From an uncultured Monoglobus sp. (GTDB lineage Bacteria > Bacillota > Clostridia > Monoglobales > Monoglobaceae): DNA of 64,000 nucleotides. Within the stretch, counting starts at the first letter, position 1; the number at the start of each line of letters is the position of its first letter. The position numbers were made by a program, and so were the translations under genes. This document shows positions 1 to 7,862 of this stretch, piece by piece. The stretch covers positions 1 through 64,000 of the forward strand of contig CANQKC010000011.1 in assembly GCA_947624305.1 (NCBI GenBank), written 5' to 3'. The notes under the pieces were generated by a model that was not told the DNA's origin, ran no database searches, and saw only the letters and a list, made by a program, of their open reading frames with translations.

Positions 1-68
1 AAATCGCAATTTTCACTCTCCCTGTATACTACTTAATCATTATTAGTCTTTCTTAACTTAATGACATT

Positions 69-88
69 GCCCGCGGGGCGTTTTTTTT
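69..88 (+). terminator. Rho-independent terminator of an upstream gene
   Basis: A GCCC/GGGC stem (69-72 with 76-79) with a 3-nt loop is followed by eight T. It probably ends a + strand gene lying before the window. The stem is short, so confidence is moderate. Confidence 0.5.
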
Positions 89-151
89 ACGCATAAATTT
101 GAGCCGCCGCGCATATTATCAGACAGAATATTTCAGCGGGGAGGCGAAAAA

Positions 152-448
152 ATGAGCGGCGGAACGGAAAATAAGGAAACGGCGGCGAAGCACAGCGTGG
201 TGATCGAGGACAGGAGCCGCATAAAGATCAACTGCGTTGACGATGTTGAAAGCTTTAACGAGGAAAAGGCGGTGGTGTATACCTCGATGGGAGTTATGGT
301 CATCACGGGATACAATTTCAAGGTCAGCCGTCTTAACGTGGACGATGGCCGCCTTGAGATCGAGGGCGAGATCGACAAGCTCGAGTATACCGAGGCGCCC
401 GACAGCCGTGACGGCGGCGGAGGCTTTTTCGGCAGGCTTTTCAGATAG
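152..448 (+). CDS. yabP: Sporulation protein YabP
   Basis: This 98-residue protein has the YabP/YqfC pattern: an N-terminal HSVVIEDRSRIKINCVDDVE strand region, then a TSMGVMVITGYNFKVSRLNV core and a short Gly-rich tail. YabP is a small, mainly beta protein needed in the mother cell during spore formation, probably in coat/cortex assembly. A GGGGAGG ribosome site lies just upstream. It opens the order yabP-yabQ-divIC-S1 protein, the same order as near spoIIE in Bacillus subtilis, which strongly supports the call. Family membership is confident; the molecular role of YabP is poorly known in any organism. Confidence 0.93.
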   Translation: MSGGTENKETAAKHSVVIEDRSRIKINCVDDVESFNEEKAVVYTSMGVMVITGYNFKVSRLNVDDGRLEIEGEIDKLEYTEAPDSRDGGGGFFGRLFR

Positions 449-500
449 AGCAGAGAATTGCGGGATCGGATAAAATAATAAAGATACGGAGGACAAACAT

Positions 501-989
501 ATGGACAGATTTGCGCAGGTAAACGAGCTTAAATATTTTTTGCTGTCGGTGCTGTGCGGCGCGCTGGCCGCCGCGGCTTATGATTTTTTGAGGGCGCGGC
601 GGCGCGAGAAGGACGTGCGCGCCGTTTTCGTGTATATCGAGGATGTTTTGTGCCTGATCGTTCTGGGGCTTCTGGCATACGCGCTGGCTTTCAGCGAAAA
701 CGCCGGAGTGGTGAGGTGGTACAGCTTGTTCGGGATCGCGCTCGGCGCGCTTATCCTGAAGCTCGTTCTGGGAGACAGGCTCATGAATTTTTTCAGAAAG
801 CTTTACGGCGTGTTTGTGCGGGTCTTTTGCTTGATCGTCAAGATAATATCGGCGCCGCTTAGACTTTTTTCAAGACTGATAAAACGCCCGATAGGCGTGG
901 TTGTGTGGCATTCGAGGGAGGGGTCAAAGCAGATTGCCGATATATGGAAAACCTTTAAAATAAGGGTCTCAAACAGACTGCGCTCTTAG
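501..989 (+). CDS. yabQ: Spore cortex biosynthesis protein YabQ
   Basis: This 162-residue membrane protein has about four hydrophobic segments: residues 10-30, 42-65, 70-92 and 103-120. A basic tail with a WHSREGSKQIADIW stretch follows. YabQ is a polytopic forespore outer-membrane protein required for cortex formation. The start has a clear GGAGG site 11 bases upstream. It lies 52 bp after yabP, in the usual pair. The sequence diverges fast in this family, so the call rests on size, topology and the yabP-divIC context. Confidence 0.9.
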   Translation: MDRFAQVNELKYFLLSVLCGALAAAAYDFLRARRREKDVRAVFVYIEDVLCLIVLGLLAYALAFSENAGVVRWYSLFGIALGALILKLVLGDRLMNFFRKLYGVFVRVFCLIVKIISAPLRLFSRLIKRPIGVVVWHSREGSKQIADIWKTFKIRVSNRLRS

Positions 990-1031
990 CAAAAAACTGT
1001 TAAATTACAGCAAAATTTTTGTTAATTTTCA

Positions 1032-1060
1032 TTGACAAAGCTATGACGTTATTATATAAT
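1032..1060 (+). promoter_or_regulatory. Sigma-A promoter of divIC
   Basis: TTGACA (1032-1037), a 17-bp spacer and TATAAT (1055-1060) form a perfect vegetative promoter. It lies inside the longest possible reading frame of the next gene and so rules out that frame's first ATG at 1019. It separates divIC expression from the sporulation pair yabPQ. Confidence 0.85.
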
Positions 1061-1132
1061 ATAAGCTGTGATAATTTTGTACACATAAGTATAAATTGTA
1101 TCACGCAATTTTGTTGTGGCAGGTGTCTGATA

Positions 1133-1513
1133 ATGAGCGGAAGAAGTGACAGAAACGCGTATTCGCGCCGCAGAAGCGGATCGGGTGTCAGAGACAGAGC
1201 GGTGAGAACGATAAAAAAGACCGGCGGGGTTAAAATAAATATCAAGAGGCTGGCTGCGTGTCTGGCTGTTTTCCTGTTTGTCGTATATTTTATCTGCGCG
1301 GTCATAAGCCAGCAGGTCAAGCTGAACCGCAAAAACGACGAGATCGCCGGACTTAACGAAAGCATCGAGTCGGCGAACCGCGAGACCGAGAGGCTCAACA
1401 AGGAGCTTGAGAACGTTAACGATCCCGAGTACTTAGAGCGCATGGCCCGCGAGAAGCTCGGCATGGTCACGCCGAACGAGCGCGTTTATATCGACTTGAG
1501 CGGCAGCAATTGA
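1133..1513 (+). CDS. divIC: Septum formation initiator DivIC/FtsB family
   Basis: This 126-residue bitopic membrane protein has a basic cytoplasmic N-terminus (about 38 residues, many Arg). A single membrane segment follows (LAACLAVFLFVVYFICAVIS), then an outer coiled coil rich in Glu/Asn/Arg, and the FtsB/DivIC ending PEYLERMAREKLGMVTPNER. DivIC pairs with FtsL and DivIB in the divisome. I chose the ATG at 1133 because an upstream in-frame ATG at 1019 precedes the promoter at 1032-1060. Its position after yabPQ and before the S1-domain gene is the standard Firmicutes order. Confidence 0.93.
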   Translation: MSGRSDRNAYSRRRSGSGVRDRAVRTIKKTGGVKINIKRLAACLAVFLFVVYFICAVISQQVKLNRKNDEIAGLNESIESANRETERLNKELENVNDPEYLERMAREKLGMVTPNERVYIDLSGSN

Positions 1514-1577
1514 TTTCGCAAGTTATTAATTTATTATAAGCGGAGGCTGTGCGCCTCAGGAGGGAACTTTACAAAGT

Positions 1578-2033
1578 ATGCAGATTGAAGCGGGAACTGT
1601 GCTTGACGCGAAGATTACGGGGATAACATCCTTCGGCGCGTTTGCGGAACTCAAGGGAGGAAAAACGGGGCTTATACATATTTCCGAGATTGCCGAGGAA
1701 TATGTTGAGGATGTCAGCGCGCATCTGAAAAAAGGGCAAAAGGTCAAAGTCAAGGTCATATCCGTCCAGGGCGACAAGATCAGCCTTTCGATCAAGCGCG
1801 CGCTCCGCGAGGAAAAGAAACCCCGCGGCGGCAGAAACAGATCCGAGCCAAAGACGACTGCGAAAAAAGCCGGCCCGCCCGAGGAGTTTGAATTTGTCGG
1901 CAGGCGCGACCGCGGCGAGCTCAGCTTTGACGATATGCTGCAAAAATTCAAGCGCGACAGCGACGAGAAATTTCAGGACCTGAAGCGCAGCAACGACAAC
2001 AAGCGCAGCGGAGGCTACAAGAGGGCGTATTAA
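1578..2033 (+). CDS. yabR: S1-domain RNA-binding protein (YabR-like)
   Basis: Residues 1-70 form one S1 RNA-binding domain with the signature GTVLDAKITGITSFGAFAEL, then GLIHISEIAEEYVEDVSAHL and KVKVISVQGDKISLSIKRAL. The rest (70-151) is a basic, probably disordered tail with KKPRGGRNRS and a short amphipathic piece FDDMLQKFKRDSDEKF found in clostridial homologues. The family includes B. subtilis YabR, encoded after divIC, and is related to general stress protein 13. It probably binds ribosomes or RNA. The AGGAGGG site lies rather far (13-14 nt) from the ATG; no better start is visible. Confidence 0.88.
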   Translation: MQIEAGTVLDAKITGITSFGAFAELKGGKTGLIHISEIAEEYVEDVSAHLKKGQKVKVKVISVQGDKISLSIKRALREEKKPRGGRNRSEPKTTAKKAGPPEEFEFVGRRDRGELSFDDMLQKFKRDSDEKFQDLKRSNDNKRSGGYKRAY

Positions 2034-2050
2034 ATTTTTGTATCGGGACA

Positions 2051-2059
2051 TGCTATAAT
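2051..2059 (+). promoter_or_regulatory. Extended -10 element before the NfeD gene
   Basis: TGCTATAAT is an extended -10 box 22 bp before the NfeD start, just after the preceding stop. No good -35 box is seen, so this is tentative. Confidence 0.4.
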
Positions 2060-2080
2060 CAGCGGAATGAGGTTGATATT

Positions 2081-2521
2081 ATGACAAGCGCCTGTGTTTT
2101 CTGGATAATCGCGGCCGTGGTTTTCGGCGTTATCGAAGGCGCCACCGTGGCTCTTATCACGATCTGGTTCGCTCTCGGAGCGGTCGCGGCGGCTGTCGCG
2201 GCTCAGCTGGGAGCCTCGGTCCTGGCCCAGGTGGGAACCTTTGTGATTGTAGCGGCGGTGCTTTTGTGTCTGACAAGGCCCGCTGCACGGAAGATTGCCG
2301 TCAAAGACCCGCAGAGAACCAACGCCGACAGATTTATCGGCAGGGAAGGGATCGTCATCGAGGCTGTCGACGGCATAAACGCTGCGGGCAGCGTTAAGGT
2401 CGGCGGACAGGTCTGGTCTGCCGTTTCAAGCGACGGAAGCGCGATCGAAAAGGACGAGCGGGTCGAGGTCATTGAAATTTCCGGCGTGAAGCTTGTGGTA
2501 AAACCGATCAAAGCCGATTAG
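2081..2521 (+). CDS. NfeD family membrane protein
   Basis: This 146-residue protein has two to three hydrophobic segments at residues 5-75 and a C-terminal OB-fold domain: the IGREGIVIEAVDG start, a GSVKVGGQVWSAVS core and a VEVIEISGVKLVVKP end. This is the short NfeD form (NfeD1b type). Such proteins pair with stomatin/SPFH scaffolds in membrane microdomains, and the next gene, 25 bp on, encodes exactly such a partner. The pair is therefore probably one operon maintaining membrane organisation or stress resistance. Confidence 0.9.
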   Translation: MTSACVFWIIAAVVFGVIEGATVALITIWFALGAVAAAVAAQLGASVLAQVGTFVIVAAVLLCLTRPAARKIAVKDPQRTNADRFIGREGIVIEAVDGINAAGSVKVGGQVWSAVSSDGSAIEKDERVEVIEISGVKLVVKPIKAD

Positions 2522-2546
2522 ATCATATTTTGAAAGAAGGATCGTT

Positions 2547-3491
2547 ATGGAGTTGTTTTTGATAGTCCTGATCGCGATCATCGTTGTGCTTGTCGCGGCG
2601 AATATTAAGATCGTGCCGCAGGCGAAAGCGTATGTTATCGAGCGTTTGGGCGCGTACAGCGCCACATGGGGCACGGGTCTTCATATTAAAATACCGCTCA
2701 TTGAGAGGATCGCCAACCGCGTGACCCTAAAGGAGCAGGTCGTGGACTTCCCGCCGCAGCCGGTAATTACCAAGGACAACGTGACCATGCAGATCGACAC
2801 GGTGGTTTATTATCAGATCACCGACCCGAAGCTCTACACCTACGGGGTCGAGCTGCCTATGGCGGCGATAGAAAATCTGACCGCGACCACACTTAGAAAC
2901 ATCATCGGCGATATGGAGCTTGACGAAAGCCTGACGTCGCGCGATGTCATAAACACAAAAATGCGTTCTATTCTTGACGAGGCAACCGACCCCTGGGGAA
3001 TAAAGGTTAACCGCGTCGAGCTTAAGAATATAATTCCGCCCACGGGCATACGCGAGGCTATGGAGAAGCAGATGAAGGCGGAGCGCGAGCGCCGCGAGGC
3101 TATTCTTCGGGCCGAGGGCGAGAAAAAGTCGGCCATACTTGTCGCGGAGGGCGAGAAGGAGTCGAGAATACTTGAGGCCGAAGCCGAAAAAGCGTCTCAA
3201 ATTCTCCGCGCCGAGGCTGACAAGGAGGCGGCGATCCGCATCGCGGAAGGCGAGGCGGAGGCAATACGCAACGTTCAGCAGGCGACAGCGGACGGCATCA
3301 GAATGCTCAACGAGTCGGATCCCTCAAAGCAGGTTCTGACCATAAAGAGCCTTGAGGCATTTGCGAAAGCCGCGGACGGCAGGGCGACAAAGATAATTCT
3401 GCCCTCGGAGATCCAAGGCATAGCGGGTCTGGCGGTCTCGCTCAAAGAGCTGCTGACCGACGGCGAGGCGGACAAAACAAAAAAGAACTAA
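2547..3491 (+). CDS. SPFH/Band 7 (stomatin-like) protein
   Basis: This 314-residue protein has an N-terminal membrane anchor (residues 2-20). An SPFH domain spans about 23-190, with VPQAKAYVIERLGAYSATWG, TMQIDTVVYYQITDP and the WGIKVNRVELKNIIPP motif. A long charged coiled coil (about 165-245) has repeated AEGEKES/AEAEKA units and precedes a C-terminal tail. It matches the QmcA/paraslipin group that forms oligomeric rings in the membrane. A strong SD (GAAAGAAGG) precedes the ATG. The NfeD gene just upstream is its usual partner. Confidence 0.93.
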   Translation: MELFLIVLIAIIVVLVAANIKIVPQAKAYVIERLGAYSATWGTGLHIKIPLIERIANRVTLKEQVVDFPPQPVITKDNVTMQIDTVVYYQITDPKLYTYGVELPMAAIENLTATTLRNIIGDMELDESLTSRDVINTKMRSILDEATDPWGIKVNRVELKNIIPPTGIREAMEKQMKAERERREAILRAEGEKKSAILVAEGEKESRILEAEAEKASQILRAEADKEAAIRIAEGEAEAIRNVQQATADGIRMLNESDPSKQVLTIKSLEAFAKAADGRATKIILPSEIQGIAGLAVSLKELLTDGEADKTKKN

Positions 3492-3512
3492 AGAAACAGG
3501 AGGAAGCAATAA

Positions 3513-4250
3513 ATGTCGGGACATTCAAAATGGGCAACGATCAAAAGAAAGAAGGGCGCGATTGACGCCAAAAGAGGAAAGATATTCACCAAGATAGGCC
3601 GCGAGCTTATGGTGGCGGTTAAGGAGGGCGGCCCCGATCCGGCCACGAACTCCAAGCTGCGCGACGTTGTGGCAAAGGCGAAGGCCAACAATATGCCCAA
3701 CGACACCATTCAGCGAAGCATCAAAAAGGCCGCGGGCGAGGGCAACGGCGACAATTACATGAACATGATATACGAGGGCTACGGCCCGAGCGGTATCGCG
3801 GTAATGGTCGAGACCCTGAGCGACAACAAAAACAGAACGGCTGCCGACCTGCGGCATTACTTTGACAAGAACGGCGGAAACCTGGGTCAGAACGGCTGCG
3901 TAAGCTTTATGTTTGACCACAAGGGCCTGATCGTGATCGAAAAGGCGGACAATATCGACGAGGACGAGCTTATGATGGACGCGCTTGACGCGGGCGCCGA
4001 GGACTTCAACGTTGAGGACGAGTGCTATGAAATCCTCACGGCTCCCGAGGCTCTGGGCTCCACCCGCGAGGCGCTTGAGGAAAAGGGATACGCCTTCGCG
4101 CAGGCCGAGGTGAATTACATACCTCAGACAACAACCGAGCTTACAAATCCCGAGGATATTGCGAAGATGGAGAAGCTGATTGACATGCTTGAGGAAAACG
4201 ACGATGTTCAGAACGTGTACCACAACTGGGATATGCCCGACGAGGATTAG
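3513..4250 (+). CDS. YebC/PmpR family regulator
   Basis: This 245-residue protein opens with the family signature [20 protein letters not shown] and continues with [20 protein letters not shown] and the [19 protein letters not shown] core. It covers all three YebC domains and has the usual length. Members bind DNA as regulators; recent work also links the family to translation of difficult sequences such as proline runs. It stands 21 bp after the SPFH gene with a GGAGGAAG site. Confidence 0.96.
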   Translation: MSGHSKWATIKRKKGAIDAKRGKIFTKIGRELMVAVKEGGPDPATNSKLRDVVAKAKANNMPNDTIQRSIKKAAGEGNGDNYMNMIYEGYGPSGIAVMVETLSDNKNRTAADLRHYFDKNGGNLGQNGCVSFMFDHKGLIVIEKADNIDEDELMMDALDAGAEDFNVEDECYEILTAPEALGSTREALEEKGYAFAQAEVNYIPQTTTELTNPEDIAKMEKLIDMLEENDDVQNVYHNWDMPDED

Positions 4251-4322
4251 TTGAATTAAGCGACCGCGGTTTGCAGGGAGACGGCTCTTTGTTTTCTGCG
4301 GTCTTGTTTTATGGAGGATCAA

Positions 4323-5429
4323 ATGGCGAGAATTCTGCATATTGCCGACCTGCATCTCGACGCGCCTCTCACCGCGAATTTGACGCTGAAGGAGGCGGCT
4401 GTCCGCAGGAGCGAGCAGCTCGAGACGTTTTCACGAATAATGGCGGCGGCCGCGGACAGAGCCGATGTCGTGCTGATCGCGGGCGATCTGTTCGACGGCG
4501 AAAACGTCCGCCGCGAGACGCTGAGCGTGATCAGGCGCGGGTTTGCCTCTCTTGGCGGAATTCCCATTTTCATAAGCCCGGGCAACCACGATCCGTATCC
4601 GGTGTACGAAAATCTGGAGCTCGGCGAAAACGTGCGGGTTTTCCCTCCGACCGGCGGGGTATTCGATATTGACGAATGTCGGCTTAGGATTTGCGGCGCG
4701 GGATTTGCGTCACGTCACGGCGCGCCGAGGATCACCCCGTCCGAATTTGAAAGGCATGAAGAATATGCAAATATCCTGCTGCTCCACGGCGATATAAGCG
4801 GCGCGCCGGGCAGCGAGAGATACAACCCCTTGAGCGTAAGTGACTTCCGTGGCTTTGATTACGCGGCTCTCGGACATATCCACTGCCACGGCGGCATAAA
4901 CGAGGGAAGCGGCTCAGTCTGGGCCTACCCCGGTATTCCCGAGCCCGGCGGCTTTGACGAGGGCGAGGGCGGCGGATATATTTTTGGCGACGTCACACGG
5001 GGCGCGGCAAGCCTTGAGCATGTTCCCACGGCGAAGAGGGGTTACCGCGTTTATGAACTGTCGCAGGACGAGCCCGCCGCCGACAACGAGAGCCTGATCA
5101 GCCTCGCCTCAAACCGCATTATGAGCGGCGGCGAGGGCGGAATTGTCAGAATAATTCTGAAGGGCAGGACAAAAAGCGGCTTTCATCCCGGTGTCGGATT
5201 GATAAAAGACAGACTGCGCGGCCTGTGCTTCAGCGTCGACGTGAGAGACGAGACCGAGCCCGAGCTTGACCTGACCGCTGACGAGAACGACGGAGGCCTT
5301 CGGGCGGTTTACATAAGAATAATGAGAAAAAAGGCGCTGGCCTTCCCCGCGGGCAGCCGCGAGAGGAAAACAGCCGAAAGAGCCCTGCGGCTCGGAGTTG
5401 AGGCCATGGAGGGCGGAAAAGGCGCATGA
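4323..5429 (+). CDS. yhaO: SbcD/YhaO-type metallophosphoesterase, DNA repair exonuclease
   Basis: This 368-residue calcineurin-like phosphoesterase shows all the metal-binding blocks: ILHIADLHLDAP (motif I), LIAGDLFDG (II), SPGNHDP (III), LLLHGDIS (IV) and ALGHIHCHG (V). This is the SbcD/Mre11-like YhaO family, which works with an SbcC/Rad50-like ATPase on DNA ends. The ATG at 4323 has GGAGG at 4313-4317; the ATG at 4311 includes that SD and is rejected. The stop overlaps the next gene by 4 nt (ATGA), so the two subunits are translationally coupled. Confidence 0.92.
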   Translation: MARILHIADLHLDAPLTANLTLKEAAVRRSEQLETFSRIMAAAADRADVVLIAGDLFDGENVRRETLSVIRRGFASLGGIPIFISPGNHDPYPVYENLELGENVRVFPPTGGVFDIDECRLRICGAGFASRHGAPRITPSEFERHEEYANILLLHGDISGAPGSERYNPLSVSDFRGFDYAALGHIHCHGGINEGSGSVWAYPGIPEPGGFDEGEGGGYIFGDVTRGAASLEHVPTAKRGYRVYELSQDEPAADNESLISLASNRIMSGGEGGIVRIILKGRTKSGFHPGVGLIKDRLRGLCFSVDVRDETEPELDLTADENDGGLRAVYIRIMRKKALAFPAGSRERKTAERALRLGVEAMEGGKGA

Positions 5430-7468
5430 TCAAAATAACAAAATTGGAGCTGATAAGCTTCGGAAAATTCAAAAACACGGTGATCGCGCCCGCTGACGGG
5501 CTCAATGTGGTTTACGGCCCTAACGAGGCGGGAAAGTCCACGATCCAGCTTTTTATAAAATCAATGCTGTACGGAGTTTCACCGTCCCGCGGCAAGGGCC
5601 CGCGGCCGAGAGAGCGGATCATTTCGTGGGGCGAGAGCCGCGCGGCGGGAAAACTGGAGCTTGTCAGAGACGGGATCGAAATTGAGATATACCGGGAGTT
5701 CGGCGCCCGCCCCGCGGACGATATAACAAAGGTAATGCGGGCGGCGGACGGCGAGGAGGTATTAAGCGGCCCGGGCAGCGTCGGCGAGAAGCTTTTGGGC
5801 ATGAGCGAGAGTTTGTTCGAGCGCACTGTCTGGATCGCGCAGGACGGCGCTGTGATAAGCGGCGGCGACGAGATCGCAGGGCGGCTGATGAACATTTTAA
5901 AAAGCGGCTCGCAAGACGTTTCCGCGGCGGCCGCCGAAGCGTCGCTCAAAAAACAGATCGCGGCCTTAAAAGCGAAAGACCGCAGGAGCGCGCCCGGAGA
6001 GATAGATCAGCTCGAGGCGGAAAAGGCCGAGCTGCTCGCCGAGCTCGAAAAGCAGAAAAGACTGCGTGCCGGGCTTGAGTCCGCCCGCCGCGAAACGGCG
6101 GAGCTTGAGGCGGAGGCGAAGGCCGCCGACAGCGAGAAAAAGCGGCTCCGCGCTCTTATGGCATCGGAGCGCGCAAAGGAAAAGACGGAGCGGCTCAAAC
6201 GGCTCGATGCTTGTCTGGCGAGGGAGATACAGCTTGGCAACAGCCGCATGTTTCAGCTGTTTAAGCATAAATTAAAGGACGGCGCCGCCGAACGCCTGCA
6301 CGGGCTTTCGGATGAGATAGACAGAACCGAGGTGGGCTCGTACCGCCTGAGCGATGAGAAATCGGGATATGAGCGGCAGGCCGAAAAGCTTGTCGGGCGA
6401 AAAAGACTATTTGTGATTGTCGGGATAGCATTGGCGGTGATCGGAATTTGCTGCGCGGTAATAGGCGCGGTATTTAAAACGGCGGATCTGTTCTCGGCGA
6501 TTGCGCTGATAATTATCGCGCCCGTCGGCGCTCTGGTCACGCGGCGCAAACAGAGGGAACTGCTCAGGCTGCTCGACGAAACCGACAAAAAGATCGGCGG
6601 CACCCGCGAATATGTCGCGGGGCTCGAGGCCGAGCTCAGCGCCGCGCTTGAGGAACTCGGCTGCGACACTCTTGGAGATTTTGACAAAAAATACGAGACG
6701 TACCGCGAAACCGAGGCCAAGATAGCCGCCGCGAGAGAGGCGTATGAAAATATGCTTGGCGGCGAAGATTATTCCGAGATAAAAAGAGAGGCCGACGAGG
6801 CGCGGAAGCATATAATAAACGAGGAGCCGCCCGAGGGCGTGGACCTTGAAGCCGCGGCCGAGGCCGCGGAACAGATGCGGAGCGCAGCACTGGAAAGGCT
6901 GGCGGAGCTCAAGGCGGCGGGAACCGCGGACATTGTCCCGATAAGCGATATTGAAAACGGCATAAGGCTGACCGACGAAAAACTTTCCGAGAGCCGCGCC
7001 GAGCTTGACGCGCTGCGGATGGCGCTTGAAGGGCTTGCGGAGGCGGAGGCCCGCGTCCGCTCGGATTACACGCCGATTTTGAACAAGCGCGCGGGCGGTA
7101 TTTTGCGCGGCCTGACCGCTGGAAAGCACGGCGATATGCGCGTGGCGGCGGACTTTTCGGTCAAGCTCAAAGACGACGCGGCGGCTGATCCGAAGCGAGC
7201 GGAGCTTTTCAGCTCGGGAACATACAGCCAGATGTATCTGGCCTTAAGGCTCGCCATAGCCGAGCTTATCCGCGAACCCGAGGACACGATAGTTTTCATG
7301 GACGACGCTCTGACAAGCTTTGACGACGAGCGCGCGGAAAACGCGGTGCGCCTGCTCAAGGAGCGCTGCGGCGAGGGCAGGCAGATCATTATGTTCACCT
7401 GCCACGGCAGAGAGGCGGAGACCGCCGCAAAAATCAGCGGAATTAACCTGATTGAAATTACAGATTAA
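5426..7468 (+). CDS. yhaN: YhaN-type AAA ATPase, SbcC-like partner of YhaO
   Basis: This 680-residue protein has an N-terminal Walker A (YGPNEAGKSTIQLF, residues 31-44), long coiled coils on either side of the middle, and a C-terminal ABC-type signature region (FSSGTYSQMYLALRLAI) with Walker B (DTIVFMDDALTSFDDERAE). Two hydrophobic stretches near residues 329-370 interrupt the coiled coil. This is typical of YhaN rather than SbcC and suggests a membrane contact. It starts inside the yhaO stop codon. The pair is expected to process DNA ends. Confidence 0.9.
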   Translation: MIKITKLELISFGKFKNTVIAPADGLNVVYGPNEAGKSTIQLFIKSMLYGVSPSRGKGPRPRERIISWGESRAAGKLELVRDGIEIEIYREFGARPADDITKVMRAADGEEVLSGPGSVGEKLLGMSESLFERTVWIAQDGAVISGGDEIAGRLMNILKSGSQDVSAAAAEASLKKQIAALKAKDRRSAPGEIDQLEAEKAELLAELEKQKRLRAGLESARRETAELEAEAKAADSEKKRLRALMASERAKEKTERLKRLDACLAREIQLGNSRMFQLFKHKLKDGAAERLHGLSDEIDRTEVGSYRLSDEKSGYERQAEKLVGRKRLFVIVGIALAVIGICCAVIGAVFKTADLFSAIALIIIAPVGALVTRRKQRELLRLLDETDKKIGGTREYVAGLEAELSAALEELGCDTLGDFDKKYETYRETEAKIAAAREAYENMLGGEDYSEIKREADEARKHIINEEPPEGVDLEAAAEAAEQMRSAALERLAELKAAGTADIVPISDIENGIRLTDEKLSESRAELDALRMALEGLAEAEARVRSDYTPILNKRAGGILRGLTAGKHGDMRVAADFSVKLKDDAAADPKRAELFSSGTYSQMYLALRLAIAELIREPEDTIVFMDDALTSFDDERAENAVRLLKERCGEGRQIIMFTCHGREAETAAKISGINLIEITD

Positions 7469-7488
7469 AATATTACGGAGGTAGAAAG

Positions 7489-7842
7489 ATGAGCGGAAAA
7501 TTTGACAGTTCAAAGGGAAGCGTAAGAATAGCCAACAACGTTATCGCGAAGATCGCGGGCTACGCCGCCACAAACTGTTACGGCGTTGTGGGAATGGCGG
7601 TCAGAAACAGCAAGGACGGAATTGCCCGTATGCTCAAGCGCGAGCAGATGGACAAGGGCGTTAAGGTCAGAGTTGCGGGTAAGGGCATCGAGATCTCGCT
7701 TTATATTATCGCGGAATACGGCACAAACATCGGCACAATAGGCGAGCTTATCAGAAACAGCGTGAAATATCATGTGGAGCAGATGACCGGCATCAACGTG
7801 ACCGCGGTGGACGTTAACGTTGAGGGAATTCGGGTCGAGTAG
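7489..7842 (+). CDS. Asp23/Gls24 family envelope protein (YloU-like)
   Basis: This 117-residue protein carries the Asp23 domain: GSVRIANNVIAKIAGYAATN near the start, then VRVAGKGIEISLYIIAEYG and a VEQMTGINVTAVDVNVEGI end. The family gathers at the cell membrane and is linked to envelope stress. In Firmicutes it is typically encoded directly before the fatty-acid kinase gene, as here (20 bp gap). A GGAGG site precedes the ATG. Confidence 0.93.
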   Translation: MSGKFDSSKGSVRIANNVIAKIAGYAATNCYGVVGMAVRNSKDGIARMLKREQMDKGVKVRVAGKGIEISLYIIAEYGTNIGTIGELIRNSVKYHVEQMTGINVTAVDVNVEGIRVE

Positions 7843-7862
7843 TCCCGCGTAAGGAGAGAACT

